DNA of 64,000 nucleotides, taken from positions 65,945,001-66,009,000 of the forward strand of contig JARDYH010000002.1 of the NCBI GenBank assembly GCA_029215795.1, given 5' to 3'. Each line of letters begins with the position of its first letter. The first letter of the stretch is position 1. Made by a program: the position numbers and the translations under genes. Shown here piece by piece: positions 12,001-26,400 of the stretch. The stretch is from Anniella stebbinsi (lineage: Eukaryota > Chordata > Lepidosauria > Squamata > Anniellidae). Below the pieces are notes generated by a model. The model searched no databases and had not been told where the DNA came from. It saw nothing but the letters and a program-made list of their open reading frames with translations.

Positions 12001-15000
12001 ACCAGGAATGTTATGTGTCAGTTGGAAAAAAAATGAGGAGGGAGAGTGAATTGGTTTGCTTGAGACTCTTTATCCCAGAGGAAGGCATGGTTGATACCCT
12101 GAACAGGAAGACTTACATGGCATACAGAGTAACAATGCCACATTTCGTTAGAGATTGTACTTTTTGTCTACAAAGTAAACACACCTTTTGGTGATGATAT
12201 AAGAACCTCTAGACTTTTCCCTGACTTAACAAAATACTATTCACTACATTTAAAATCTTGGTAAGGATCCTTTCCTGTAATAAAGCTTAATCTAAAAGTG
12301 ATCCTAAGAATTGTTGGTGTCCCAATGAAATCTATAAGCCACGATCCTTAGGCAATATAACTCAGAATATATTTAATAATAGAACATCTAGCATTGATAT
12401 ACTTATTTAGTAAATCCTAGAGCTTGAAATGTTGGTAGTACAAGCTTCAATATTAATAACATTCTGGAGTCTCAAACTATCCAGCAAAATGCCAAAAGCT
12501 GAATTAATTTAGGATAAAGCTGCTGCTTTTGACCAGACCCTTTTGGCCAGACTACGACTTGCTGCTGCTGCTCACCCAACTGTGTGCAAGTGCTGTTGCT
12601 GCTTTACTTCTGCACAGTGTCTCGTTGATCGTGTTACTATCTGTATGTGATACTATCCAAGATCTGTATGTGAATGGAGGAGGGCAAGGGTAACTGTCTT
12701 CCTTGTAGCATGTTCCCAAACCCTCCTCTAAACTTCAGAACAGCAGCTGGGATTCTGAAGAGTAAAAAGAAGGCATTCCTTATTTGTCACATCTTTCAAA
12801 CTTTGAAGTGACAATGTATAGTAAGTGCCTAAATGCTGACTGCTAATCCCTACATATTATTCACAAGACTGAAAAATGGTAAATGTGAGTCTGGGTTTTA
12901 CTAGTGAGTGAAGTGTGATGCCTAACAGCAACTATAAAAATGTCTTTCTGTAACTTTAATGATACATTATGTGCATTTTTAAGTGATTTTAACAAGTTCT
13001 GTTAATTAACTTCATCAAATTATAAGATCAATATAATGTCACTTTCTTCAAAGGTATGACCAAGGTCAAAGTAGGCAAGGAAGACTCATCGTCTACAGAA
13101 TTTGTAGAAAAAAGAAGAGCAGCGCTAGAAAGGTAATCATTTATCCCTACCATAATTAAATGAACATGTACTACAGTATACAATACAGTTCTATATGATT
13201 TTGAGTTTGGAAGTAACTACTTCCACAGGCCAAATTGCATAACAGAAATAGTCATAAATAAAAGCTATCAAAGCTGGTCTTTCAGAGATCACTTTGCAAA
13301 ACTAAACTGTCCATATAACAAATAGGGCATACTTAAATGTGAATCTATTGTGGTGTATCTGTAGAACAGCATCTGTCAGCAGAGCAGATTCCCTCTCCCC
13401 TGGCAGCTCCCCATATCCTCTAAGGTGCTTATAGTTTGAGCACTTTATCATCTGCTCTAGAATCTTCCCATGTATTGATGTCCGACTGACAAGTCTATAA
13501 TTCTCCAGACCTTCCTTTTTGAAGATCGGGACAACATTTGCCCTCCTTTGGTACTTTGCCAATTCCCCAGGATTTCTCAAAGATAATAGTGGTTCTGAGA
13601 GTACATCCGCTAGCTGCTTCAACACCTTAGGATGCAGTTTATCTGAATCTTGAGATGTGAACTTACTTAAAATGCCTAGATGTTACCTGGCCATTTCTGT
13701 CAACCCAATCTGTGCTCCTACCCCGTCAGCCTATTTGTCACATATGCCGGATGGGCCTGGGATCCTCTCTGTCATCTTCACAGAGCAGCTGGTCTACCTT
13801 TATTTTTGTTCTCCTTTTATTTTTAATATAGCTGAAGAATCAATTTTGTTCGCCGCATCCTTTGCCAATCTCTGCTCTTTCAGAGCTTTGGCCTTGGTGA
13901 TACCATCTCTGCAATTCTGGGCTATCTGCCCATACGCTTCCTTAGTGATCTGTCCCTCTTTCCATTTCTATAAGGGTTCTTTTTGATTGTCAGTTTTGAA
14001 CAGTATACAATGTAACTTGATTCTTTTCAAATATTGATAATATAATGAATCAGTTCTGATAAAATCTAAATAATAGCAAATAGCCTACCTAATTTAAGCT
14101 ATATTACATCAGAAACTAAAATAAGCAACAAAGTAAAATTTAAACAAATCAAATAATCACTGGATTCAGAACACAGAAAAAATACATGGAGGGAGCAGTA
14201 TATTTTTTTATAATAAATGGAATCCAATTTATCATGAAATTGTCCTGTAAGAGATGTCTGCAGAAAAACTCTTAGTCACCAGTGAATATCATAGGAGACT
14301 ATCATCCTGCTAAGAGTTTTCTGCAGACATCTTTTACCAACCCCCTGAAGAAGGCTTTAAAAAAAACAACATAGGCCGAAACGCGGTAGGCGTGAATAAT
14401 AAAGGCGTGTTAACTTTCAATTGTTTAACTTGAAGATATTCATTTAATAAATATCTGACTTCAAAATATTCAAACTATGTTCCCCCCACCCCCATTCAGC
14501 CCTCTCTTTATCTTGGAATTAGTAGTCATTCTGGTATTTTAAATCTTTATATCTAAATAAACTATCTTTACAGATTTAATAAACATTCATCTTTATTTCT
14601 AACTCATCTAACACAGGTTTTATTGAAGATAAATGTAGACTTAATAATTTATAAGAATGTCATTAACTAATTTGATATTTTAGCATTGCGTTTACCTGAT
14701 TCTGTTCTATTTATACTATTTTCCCATAAAGTTGTGAGCAACTGGGCTTTTATCTTTCTCATAACGTGGAGGAATCAGGATCTATTAACCAATCTGTAAT
14801 ACAATTAGCATGATTATACAAATACCAGTTTTGTATCGACAAACCGCCTCATCATCTAATTTTTTTTGCCATAATTGAGTTAACTCTTGGAGATTGTGGA
14901 GGGAAGCCTCCAATCTCAGAGACTTCCATGTATCCAGTGCCCTGCCAGGCAGCTGCCATCAAAGCAAGAAGAGTGATGGATGTGATTTTCGCCTCCATCC

Positions 15001-18000
15001 TCCTTTTAAATGTTTTTCCTTTAGACGAGCCTTTGAGCCTGTTTAGAGAGGGTGTGCTGAAGGAGGCTGGGCCGGGGCTGGAGAGGCCATAGGTTTTCTC
15101 ATATCCTGGTCTCTCATCTTCCCTCCCCACATACTGGAATATCTCCTTTTCCCTCCCTCCAACACAGCATTTTTGACTTTGGGAAGCAGCTGGCGCAGAG
15201 AGGGGATCGGAACTCAGAGTCCCCCTACCAAGGTCATAGCAGTCTTTAGAAATTTGGGTGGGGGATCTTGGACAACTTCATTAACCCTGGAATGCCTTCT
15301 TCGTGACCATAGGGTTGCTCTCTTAATTGTTCCAAATATATTTTAAAATAAGCTGTTGTTACTCTAGATCCATCAGTTGATATCTTAAGTGATAAGAACT
15401 GAAATATATTTTTTAGATTTGGTAGCAGTATCATTTTCACTGTTGAAATTATATCTGAACATGATAAATTAATTTTTCCTATTTTATTAAGAGTAACACA
15501 TTCATTATATAATGGTTCCTAGGTTCTATCTATCTATCTATCTATCTCACTCATCTTATTTGTTACTTTTATCCCAGGGCAACTTACTGTTTTTCTTACC
15601 AGCTATAATTATTCTTTATTGAACTCCCCCCCCCCCCAATATTTAATTTATACCCAGCTAAGGAGAAGTGAACACACTTCTATATCACCTGGCCTTGTTT
15701 TAGATGAAAGATAATCAGATTTGATGTCACTCCTCCTCTTTCCTGACAGCGAGCAACTTACCTATTATTATTCAGATATCCTGTAGGGCTGCTTTTTGGT
15801 TAATCTCTTCTCAGCCTGACAACTGTGGCAAAACTAAAAAGCAGCCCTACAGGGATATCCAAATAATAATTAGGCAAGAGTGCAGGCAAGGACAATTTGG
15901 GGCTTGAATTACTGCCACAGCACTTCAGGACTTTGCACTTATTTCCCAACCAATATTCAATAGTCTTCCTGCATATGTATTCTACTAACTGAGGAATTGT
16001 AATGTTTATCCATTGACGCTTTGCTTTCTCTACTTTGGTCTTTTCATTACCATTTTGAAATCCTCCCAATCTCACTAATCCAATGCAAGGAAACTTCAAG
16101 TCTATTCTAGAGCCAGATTGAAAATGATCATGAAAACTAAGTGTGTCTTGTATATTTGTTTTGGTGGTAGACAATGTAGAAATTAGGTTCTTGGCATATT
16201 TTGGGTAGGTTCCAATGATGTGCTACTGCTGCCGGGTCGCATTGTCAGTTCCAGGTGTGCCTGTATCCCTATTACTGGTAGCGGCAATGTATCACTTCTG
16301 GAGCCAAGCCCCCAAATGCCCCCAATGCAAGTTTCTGGAAAGGGCAGGTTATGCCTTCCAGAAACATGTGTTTCTGGTAGTATGGGGGCTTGCTCCTGGA
16401 CATGATACATCACCGCAAGCAGTGCACAGGACCAGCCACGTGCACGCTGGGAACCAGCAATGCTGGCCACCAGTGGTGGGACATTGTAACATCTTCTACT
16501 TTTGTGGTGGGCCTTATTTACTTAGCCTTAAAGTAAGGTACCAGTGCTCCAGTTTAAAATTATTATTAATACTGGGGAATTATATGGAACAATCTAACCC
16601 AACAATCCTGTAAATTGGTTATATCAATCTACTTCAACTATTGGAATGTTCCGCCACAGGTAGCATTTCTTATGCTGGTTAAGTGAAACGGTCTAGTCTC
16701 CCACGAGAGTGGGGAAACACCATCTTGAAGTCCAGTAAGAATAGAGCAGATTGAAGGCTATCGCTTCGGCTATGGGGCGGTATACAAATGAAATAAATAA
16801 ATAAATAAATAAAAGAAGTACACTCTCATTTTAAATTTGCAGAGTGGGATATTTTTGCAGATGCTCTCCTTTACCCTGTGACTGGAAATAGCTTTCATAG
16901 GGACAGGGGAGCAAATAGGCACATTTCCACTTTCCTTTTGTAAGGGTGAGAGATACTTCTGGGTTGGATTGGGATATTTAGAACTCAGTCTGGATTTAAC
17001 CTTCTGTGTCCTACTTGAAATGGGGACTATTCTCAAAAGATGCATATAAAGCTGCTAAGAAAATTATTAAAGCCAAACTAAATATAAATTTAGCCACAAT
17101 TATTAAAGGCTACTAAATATAAAAGCACTAATGACAGTAGTTTTGTATCTTATTGTGCAGTTCTGATTGCCATAACTGACTCAGAATTGGAGGCCAGTGC
17201 AGGACATATTTTATTGGCTGGAGTACAGCAACTAATTTGCCATATTTTGTGAACACACTGAATGTTAAATTGGATATACTGCATTTAAATCCAAGACTGT
17301 GTTGTAAAATACTAACGAATGTGGAAAAATTTGGAGATAGAGAAATCTGGGGACTTTTTAGCATTGTATGTTCAAATTGACTTCTGCAATTGCAACAACT
17401 AAAATATCTCTTTAAATATAAATTGCAATTATCAAGATTGTAACAAGAGCCTATTTCTCCTTTGTAAAACTTAATCAGTCAAGCCTTTGGACATATGTAT
17501 TCATAAAGAACCAGGTACAGAAACTATCCGTGCATGGAATGGAGCTAAGAATATAGAACTCCATTACTTAGTTAATATTGGGCACATGTAAAATTTCAAG
17601 TGCTTTGGAGCAAGTGAGTCAGTGTTCATATGAACAGGAGGCAGGTGAGGGGGGTCTGGTTTCTTTTTTTTGTAATCCCTCTAGTTCCTTTTTTTGCTAT
17701 TCGCTTTTAGAAGACCACCATGGCGGGACATGATTTGTCTAAAATGAAAGACCGTGAGCGGTGATTTAATTGTGGATTTCATTCATAATTTGGGGGGGGG
17801 AAGGTTCCCCCCTCATAATCAGAGCACTAAACTGAGTTTGCATCTCACTATTTCATGAAATACACTAAAATTAAATGACACACTAAACAGTTAGTGAAAC
17901 TCCCCCTCCCACTCAGCTAAAAAGCTCAAGAATGCTTTATGTAGTACTAGAAAGAATGTGGTCATTGATATAATGGAGTTCCATAAGAGTCGGATGGATT

Positions 18001-21000
18001 CTTGGAAATGAGAGTATTATTAATGGGTAGAACAAGCACAAACATACAAAGAGTTGAGGCAAATTCCTTTTGGGTCTTGTTCCTTGCTGCTTATGTGGGA
18101 GCTCATGTTGGGCTGGAAGAAGCGTGTATTGTGTTTTTCCAGGCAGACAGCAGAGGATTGGATTGGGCTTCCTAGAAGAACAGAAAAGACTGACACCTCC
18201 TTGCTAGCTTATGTGGGGTAGTGGCTAAAGTGTTGGACTGGGAGTCAGGAGATCCAGGATTTAGTCCCCACTTGGCCATGGAAACCCACTGGGTGACTTT
18301 TGGCCAGTCACAGACTCTCAGCCCAACCTACCTCACAGGGTTGTTGTTGTTGTGAGGATAAAATGGAGAGGAGGAGAATTATGTATGCTGCTTTGGGTTC
18401 CATGAAGGAAAAAAACGGGATATAAATTCAATAATAAATAAATCAATAAATCCTCAACCCATGAGAGCAGGGGGAAGGTGGCTTTGGTTTGTGCTGATGG
18501 GAAGGTTTGGTTTGGTTTGGCTGGAAGGAATGTGTGGCGTCACATTCCTTCACCCTAGCCTAAATTGCCACTGAGCTCTTAAGGGGCGTGCTCTCTGAGC
18601 AGTAAAGTATGGAATTGGAGGGTGCGCTCAACTCCCTTAACCTGTCATTCCATTAAAAGTCCCCACTACTAATTTTAGTGTCAGGCTTTCAAGTGAAGCT
18701 TAAGGACAGTGTTGTAGCCCTCATATCCATTCTATGGATGGCAAATATTTTTCAGTGTTGTGAGGAACAGTAAATGTTATCTAATTTTTTAAAACCATAG
18801 GTATCTACAGCGAACAGTAAAACACCCAACCTTGTTACAGGATCCTGATTTAAGGCAGTTCTTGGAAAGTTCTGAGGTATTTAAATTCTCCTATTTCTCT
18901 TTTAACCTACAATGATATTTTACACACAAATAAAACATTGTCACATCTATAGAACTCTGGTCCTTCTGTGCATAAAGTTCAGTTGTACCCTTATTGAATT
19001 ATTTCAAGCTAAGGAAAATAAGTTCCTGGATACTTGTCTAATGCAAGACATGTGAAAGCATGTTTTCTCATCTGGTTATGAGAAGTAACTTGATTTAACT
19101 CTTTACATAAATAACATGCATGTCTTAAAACTGACTAGTTTTGGATTGGAAACTTTCTAAATAGACTTGATCCTTGTCCTGCAATGACATAAACATTTGT
19201 GATCAGCTGTGTAGTAATTTGTCCATGGATAGAAGATTTTAGTCACCAGTGCTGGAGATCGGGCAACCTTTCATCTGAAACTGGAAAACTCGCTTTAAAA
19301 AATCCATCCAACTCTGAGAATGTATAGCAGCTACTTCAATAGCTGTTGTTTTTTGCATCCTAGTTTTTTTTACTAGTAAGGTTAAAAATCTAGAGGAAAT
19401 CTGTAACTACTTCAAGAAAAAATAATATGAGTGAATCTTATAGGGATACCATGTGTAAGGGCTAAGAAATCATAATTAGACCCATTTAAAAACTGGAGTA
19501 TTAATTGCCTGGAGTAATTAACTCCTGTAACCTTGATCCATAAATCACGTGTAGCTTTCCAAACCTTCCTTCCAACCCACCCACCCACTCCACACAACAC
19601 AATTTTCACATAAAACAGATGATCAGCAAGAAGGAGGTAGAGCCTACTTAAACTGTCCAAACTCAACACATAGATTCTGGGGAAGGTTCTGCAAGGGTGG
19701 CATAATTTAACAAAATTCTTGGATTGGTGCTCCATTAATACAGGGTCTAAGCAGAGGATTCTTGTAGTCTTGCAGGGAAATCTAGCATATGTGGGGCTGA
19801 GGAGAAGTGAACCATCCACTGAAATCTGCTTCTGCATATCCCTGGGCTGTAATTGTTAGTAAAACATCGCTATGCCTTATATTCATGTGCTTTTGGGTGA
19901 GCAATTGCAGATGCTACTTCACAATGTTTGTGAAACCTTTGACCTTAGCATAACAAGGTATGTTAGACCTGGTGTTTTATATGCCTGAAGTAGCTTTAAC
20001 ACATATTTTCTTGTGTCACTGCACCTGAAACATGGAAACACTAGGCGAGTATCACCCTTAAAAGCCACTTCAGCTGTTAGTATACAGGTAGCTAGTTAAG
20101 GCACTCGGTGGTATTGTAACAACTTTTGACAAATGGTCTCTGTGTTCCATCTAAATGTAAAGGTGCAGAAGAAAAGCAAATTGAAAGTCTATTTTTTTAA
20201 GTTTTCCTCTGAGAATGTAAAAGTAGTAAATTTAAGAAATTAGGTTCCGCTTTATTGAAATGTATGAGGGGGAAGAAAACACTACATCCTTTTCAGTCCC
20301 TTTGGTGCCCAGTTAAACCTCCAGCCTTTTAACCGGTTTGTTTGCCCTTATTTGTCATTCAATTCCAGCTGCCGAGAGCAGTTAACACCCAGGCTCTGAG
20401 TGGAGCAGGAATATTGAGGATGGTAAACAAGGCTGCCGACGCTGTCAACAAAATGACGATCAAGATGAATGAATCGGATGCAGTAAGAGCTGATTTTTCG
20501 ACTTGAATAATGAGATGAATTAATGAGACTCAACAGTTGCATTTTAAGACTGTAGGAGTAGAAAATGGGATATTAATTTACTTATTGGCTTAGATTCTCA
20601 ACTGTTATCAGTTGACCACTATGCCCAGTTAATTTGTTTCCTTAAGATGGGGGATGTAGTTGCAATGGTAACATAATTTGTAATTGTTGATTTTCCCTTC
20701 CTGCCAGTGGTTTGAGGAAAAACAACAACAATTTGAAAATCTTGATCAGCAACTTCGGAAACTTCATGGTAGTGTAGAAGCCTTGGTCTGTCACAGAAAA
20801 GGTAGATACTTTAATCTAGTTTTACTTTTTCAAAATTGATTTCTTTGTGTATTTGATGTCTGTCAAACCTTCCTGATCAAAATGTTTAATTAATTTCAAT
20901 ACAGAAAGCTAGCTATAAACCAAGTCTCCCACGGTGTACAATACTTCTCATTCAAAAAGCTCTGTTTCAAGCTTTTTAACAGTTAAGAAACCCTTTATAT

Positions 21001-21545
21001 TTTTCAGTGTACATTTAATTTGAAATAGTTTTCATTTGTGATTCAATACATGGGACTCTTGAGCAATGTTATGCTTATAATGCAAATATGTTAATTGTAC
21101 TTTATTTCAGTTCACTAGTTGAGCTATCTGTCCTTTTTCAACAGTAACCCTATTGCAAAATATATATTTTTAAAAAACATAGCAGGGAGCTAAGCAGGTT
21201 GTTAAGTATTCCATTGGAATTAGTGGGATGTGTGTAAGATGGACAGAGTGCTTCCTGGCATTGGTAGGCTTTGCATTGGATCAATAGTGTAAATGTTCAG
21301 GTTTTCTTCTACTCCAGACTGGGTGTTCAAAACCCTCATGTATTCCATTGTGAATTTAAACATAACTCCAAAATGGAAGATACAGTCTTTCCCCCAGGAC
21401 GTAGTTAATCACACTTGCAACTAAGCCTTGTATATTTTGTACCAGAAAACATAAAACTAACTTTGTTTGAAATTTGCCCCCATGTTATTGTGCCTAGAAA
21501 GGTGTTCACTTAACTTCTCCTGACCAAGTTTATAAAGTGGAACGA

Positions 21546-21590
<45 letters not shown>

Positions 21591-23392
21591 TTTAAAAATC
21601 TAAAATACTGATAAGGACTAATAAATTTTAAAGGAGTAAGATGTAACATGCCACATGTTCTTGCAATTCAAATCAGCACAACCTATTTTTTTGAACAGAA
21701 TTTGTAGTCTCTTGTAATGGTTGAGGCAATAGATAAAAAAATATGACTAGTGATATATAAGATAGTTGTAGGGTCTTAATACAACTCATAGGGACAAGAA
21801 CAGAAGAGATTAATGTTAGAAGAAAATCTAAGCTAGATATGTTAAGAAGAATAAAGCAATTACTATCTGTTTCTGGTTTATTACGTGCATCTGCCATCCT
21901 CATATAGACCATCTGATTATTTGCTATCTGGCATAGATGACATAAGAGCCGGGTGCAGATATGTTTCCTGTTCTCTAGGCTAGAGGTAGGCAACTTGTGG
22001 TCCTCCAGATGTCTTGACCTACAATTCCTATCATCCCTCAACATTGGCTTTCTGGCTAGAACTGATGGAAGTTGTAGGCCAAAACATCTGGAGGGCCACA
22101 AGTTGTTCACCTCTATTTTAAACTAAGACACCATTTTCTTCAAAATGTCTGACCATATTCTGTTTACTTAAAACTTTTGTATTCTGCCTCTCCAGAATTT
22201 AAGGCAGCTTAAACAAACATAATAAACTTCATTATAATACATTATAATAACTAAACACTGGAAGCCATTTAGGCTGCAATCCCAGGAGCCATAGAATTAT
22301 CCATATCTCCCCTTCTGTGTGCAGGCAGAGGCCCAGCCTTGGAAGGAGAAATTTTACCTTAGAACCCCATTCCAAGCCCCACAGAAATATCTGCATTTCT
22401 TATGATACTCTCAGAGCCCCAATGTAGGGAGAAGAAAAAAGGGATGAATCGGGAATGTAGGGTGGATGGATCAGGGGATGCTTTGGGTTATTTCCAGTGG
22501 TGGTGTTCAGCTAGCAGAGGAGAACCAGTGGTGGAATTGATTTCCTCTTCTCCCCACATGCAGTCCCCTGCGTACTTCTAAATCTGCTCTGAAGTGTTGC
22601 AGGATCCTCAAGAGCAGATTTGCGGCATGCAAGGAGGGCTGCAGTGACATGCTCCCTGGACATAGAGATAAATTTATGCCAACGCTGGGCTCAAGCCAGC
22701 GGGGCTTTGGATGTCTTGGGTGGCTCCAGCATCAAAACTCTTCACAGTGGCTGGTAGGATTGCCCTGTTAAATAACAAAATGATACCAATTTGAATAATT
22801 GACTGACTTAAACCAGTTTTACCATTGTGTAATTCATAGTTCCTGAAGAAGGGATGCACATTAAGTTGTATGTCTATAAAATGTAAGCATACTGATTTGC
22901 AACTAAATGGATTTCTGTTAAAGCATGGGCCTTTTGAAGCAATAGACTTAAAACTGCATAGCGCTACTTCGACTGCACTAAATGTCCCTGCTGTCTTGAC
23001 ATATGTAAATAATCCTAATATACAACAATATAAATGATGCAGTAGGTCAAGTGTTTAGTATTTGACCTCAGTGAGATATGCCCTTCTTCATTTGTTGTCT
23101 TGCATAGAGAAATATGTTTAACAATAAAGGCTAAGACTCTTACAAATTCCTAGTCAGTTTTCATTTTAAACCTAAAGAAATGAAGGTAGCATAAGCCATG
23201 TTGGCCAAAAGAAAAATTCAAAAATCCATTTCACTCTAATATCTTTATTAGAGCATTACAAAGGTCACAAAATACTGAGTTAACCTGATAAAGTTATAGA
23301 TTATGGAAATGTTCTTTGGTTTTGTAAATCTGGTCTTTCTTCAGGTTTTTCTTTTTTAACTCAATATTTAAAGATCAAATTGTTTTAAAAGC

Positions 23393-23423
<31 letters not shown>

Positions 23424-26400
23424 TATCAACTATTAGGGGAATTCCAGCTCCCATATCAAAGAAGCATCCTCTAGTGATTTTTTAGCAGTCCATTTACACA
23501 AGACTCTGGCTTTCATGTATTCATCTAGTCATAGCCAAGAGTTTTTGTCCAAGCATAAGTAAAAGCCCCAAGACTACAAGGGTGAATGAAAGTAATGGCC
23601 AAATATTCATTGTCCTTGTAATGTTAACTTCTTCATTTCAAGTATAACAGTGAGATAGATAGGAATTGAACAACTGCCATGCTATTTACAAGAGATTTTT
23701 CAGAGTGCACAGTTTTTTGTGAAACAGACCTAAATACAGTTCAGTATTTGTTCTCAAATTTGATATTTACAAAAGCTCTGGTCCCATGGGCATCTAGTGT
23801 ATTGCAAGGCATAGGAAGTACTTGCATTTCGTGTCGTTCTGGAAATCTGAAGTGGTGAGCGGAAGGGTTTATGTGAAGTGTAGAAAATCTTTATGAATGT
23901 TTATTTCAATTGAGCTGTATTTTAATTTTTTCTCTACCCATTTAAAGAATATTTTCTGGTAACAAAATGTCTGTGTGCAAAATGGCATTTAAGACTTCCA
24001 TTTTGTGACTCACTTTGAGTAAATGCCAGCTTTCACTAGATTTATTTCTGTTTCAGAACTTTCAGTCAACACAGCTGCCTTTGCTAAAAGTGCTGCCATG
24101 TTAGGGAACTCAGAAGACCACACTGCTTTATCAAGAGCTTTGTCTCAGCTTGCTGAAGTTGAGGAAAAGATAGATCAATTGCATCAAGAACAAGCTTTTG
24201 CTGACTTCTATGTGTTCTCTGAGCTGCTCAGTGACTATATTCGCCTTATTGGTGCAGTAAAAGTAAGACCCGTTTTTAAAATGCCTAAGATTTAATGAGA
24301 CAGAATTTATGTTGAAGGGTGTATTATTTACAGAGTATAAGTATGTTCAAGTATGTAGTGCTGTCATAGAAAGCAATGTCTGTAGTTATAAAAATAAAGT
24401 CGTTTTGTGGATTTGTCTAGGTTATCCTCCATCTAACTTTAGAAATGCTTAGGGACAAATTGCCCCTAAAGATAATTTAGATGTTCACACATAAATTATA
24501 AAATGTTTCAAATTATCAGCCTGACTTAAATATAAGTGAAGCTTTCAGTATATATAAACGAATCCTCTGTTTGCCATTATAATGGAACAGCATCATGGGC
24601 TTTTGCATCATTCCTTTGAACACAACAAAGCAGAACAAAGTAATAAAATATCAAATTTTAGACTTGTTTCTCACTTGTAGACATTGACAAGGCTCTTTTC
24701 TTCTAACACTATCATACTGTTTCAAAATTAATGTAATATGGCATGTGGCCAGCTGTTCAGAGTCAAATGTACTGGGTGAACAGAAGCCCTTAAGATAACA
24801 ATAGATAGCTCTTTAAATTCCAGCCATATTATAGATGGGTACCCATTGGTTTTAATATGAGAACTAAGTCATAATCAAAGCACAGTTTAATGTTAACTGG
24901 GTGCTAAACTTTTTTCTTTTAAAGTCTGAGATTTTGAATAAGCTTACCACCTTTTTATTGATATATTGCTTACAGGGTGTGTTTGATTATCGAATGAAAT
25001 GCTGGCAGAAGTGGCAAGATGCTCAGGTGATGTTACAGAAAAAACGAGAGGCTGAAGCTAAACTTCAGCTTGCCAACAAACCTGACAAATTACAACAAGC
25101 TAAGGATGAAATCAAAGAGGTAAAGTTTGGAAAGTATTGCCTGTTCTATGTAAGGCTATGTTTTTTTTTCCTCTTTCCATTCATTGGCTTTAATGCATTC
25201 CTTCTTAATCTGATTTTAATCATTGCTTGTGTGTTCCATTATTACCAGAATAACAAGTGGTTCAGTACTTTCATGCTTGTATGAATTCTGAAACGTATGT
25301 TCATTCTGATGTTTTACAAAGTGAGTGGGCGACTTCCTTTTCCCCCCCAAAGTATAAAACATTGAGACAGGTCAGTCTGTTTTCTGCTATGCATGAATCC
25401 AAAATACACGGATCTGTAAATGCTAAACAGTTGGTGTTTTACTTACTGATGGAACGCTTCCATCCATATATATATTTAGTTATTTGATATATGTATGGCA
25501 TAACTTCAGTAAAACTGTCAAAACATCTTGAAGTTATCATAATCTCTGCACTTTTTCTATCATGCTTCATTAAGGAAATCGAAGAGGTAGGATAATATCC
25601 ATGCTGCTTTTTCCTGTTCTGGCTGCTTCATAATCACAATATAAGACCATGCAACTCTTCATTCTTGAAATAGTATACTACTTTTTTAGCAACATAATTC
25701 ATTCTCTCCACCTGAGAACTGTAGTCGGTCTGATAGCTGCAGAACTATGCAGAAGTGCTCTAAGGACAGGTGTATATACAATATTCCGATGTCCATACCT
25801 ATGGTCAAAGTAACTGAGAGTGAACTATGGGATTGTGCCTATTTCCTGCAGCTCTTAACCACAATTAAGGATAACATTGGCCCAGATTTTGAATATGTTT
25901 AAAGTTAGCTAGAGTTCATGCTGAACCAGAGTTTGAAACAGTCCTTCAGTTTTTGGTTTAGCAGGCACAGTGGCTAACTTAATAGCCACTAATTGTTAAT
26001 GCCGATGAAATATTTAGCTGTGGTTAAGGTGGGCATGAAGAGGAAGCATAAAATCTATTGTAATCCTGATTGCTTAATGGGAGCATTATGGGTGTACTGA
26101 CCCTGTGTAGATACAATTGCCAAAAAAAAAAGAAAGTAGTGTTGTGCCTGGATCAAAATTGGATCTCAGTGGGCAGTGATCTGAGCTCATGGGAGGCTCA
26201 GTAACCACTTCTATATAAGTGGCTATTTTGTATTACCATGTTGTTGCATGCCACTGCAAATCTACATAAAACATAGCAAATCTAAATATAAACATAGTTG
26301 CTGCTTTCCATAAATGGTTTGCCATAAGCTTGGAGCTGCTGTGGGCTTATTAAACTTGAAGTGACCACTACATGTGTATGACTTGTGCATTGTTGTCTGA

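Larger units (their letters stand above)
13133..18800 (+). other. SNX2 intron 7
   Basis: A 5.7 kb intron rich in transposon remains: a CR1 fragment (13300-13990), a palindromic Penelope-like repeat (14251-14440), possible L1-like LINE debris (14850-15450), foldback elements (15740-15880 and 16205-16490), a LINE/SINE tail (16735-16814), and a CORE/MIR-like SINE (18211-18452). Confidence 0.8.
20802..24056 (+). other. SNX2 intron 10
   Basis: A 3.25 kb intron with a (TTA)n microsatellite, a palindromic hAT-like MITE (21980-22115), a (CAA)n microsatellite, and otherwise unannotated AT-rich sequence. Short minus-strand frames show no recognisable domains. Confidence 0.75.

Noticed and set aside
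11982..12194. Open frame containing YMAYRVT, as a possible alternative SNX2 exon
   Set aside because: Only 24 bases match exon 5, the rest is unrelated, and no splice donor follows. Treated as exonic debris.
15800..16174. 124-codon minus-strand open frame as a gene
   Set aside because: It overlaps the inverted repeat at 15740-15880 and shows no recognisable domain. It may be transposon debris.
22820..23120. Further Penelope-like terminal repeats (CCTGAAGAAGGG near 22840; CCCTTCTTCATTTG near 23082)
   Set aside because: Only the GAAGAAGG word is shared. The GAAAC box and tail are missing.
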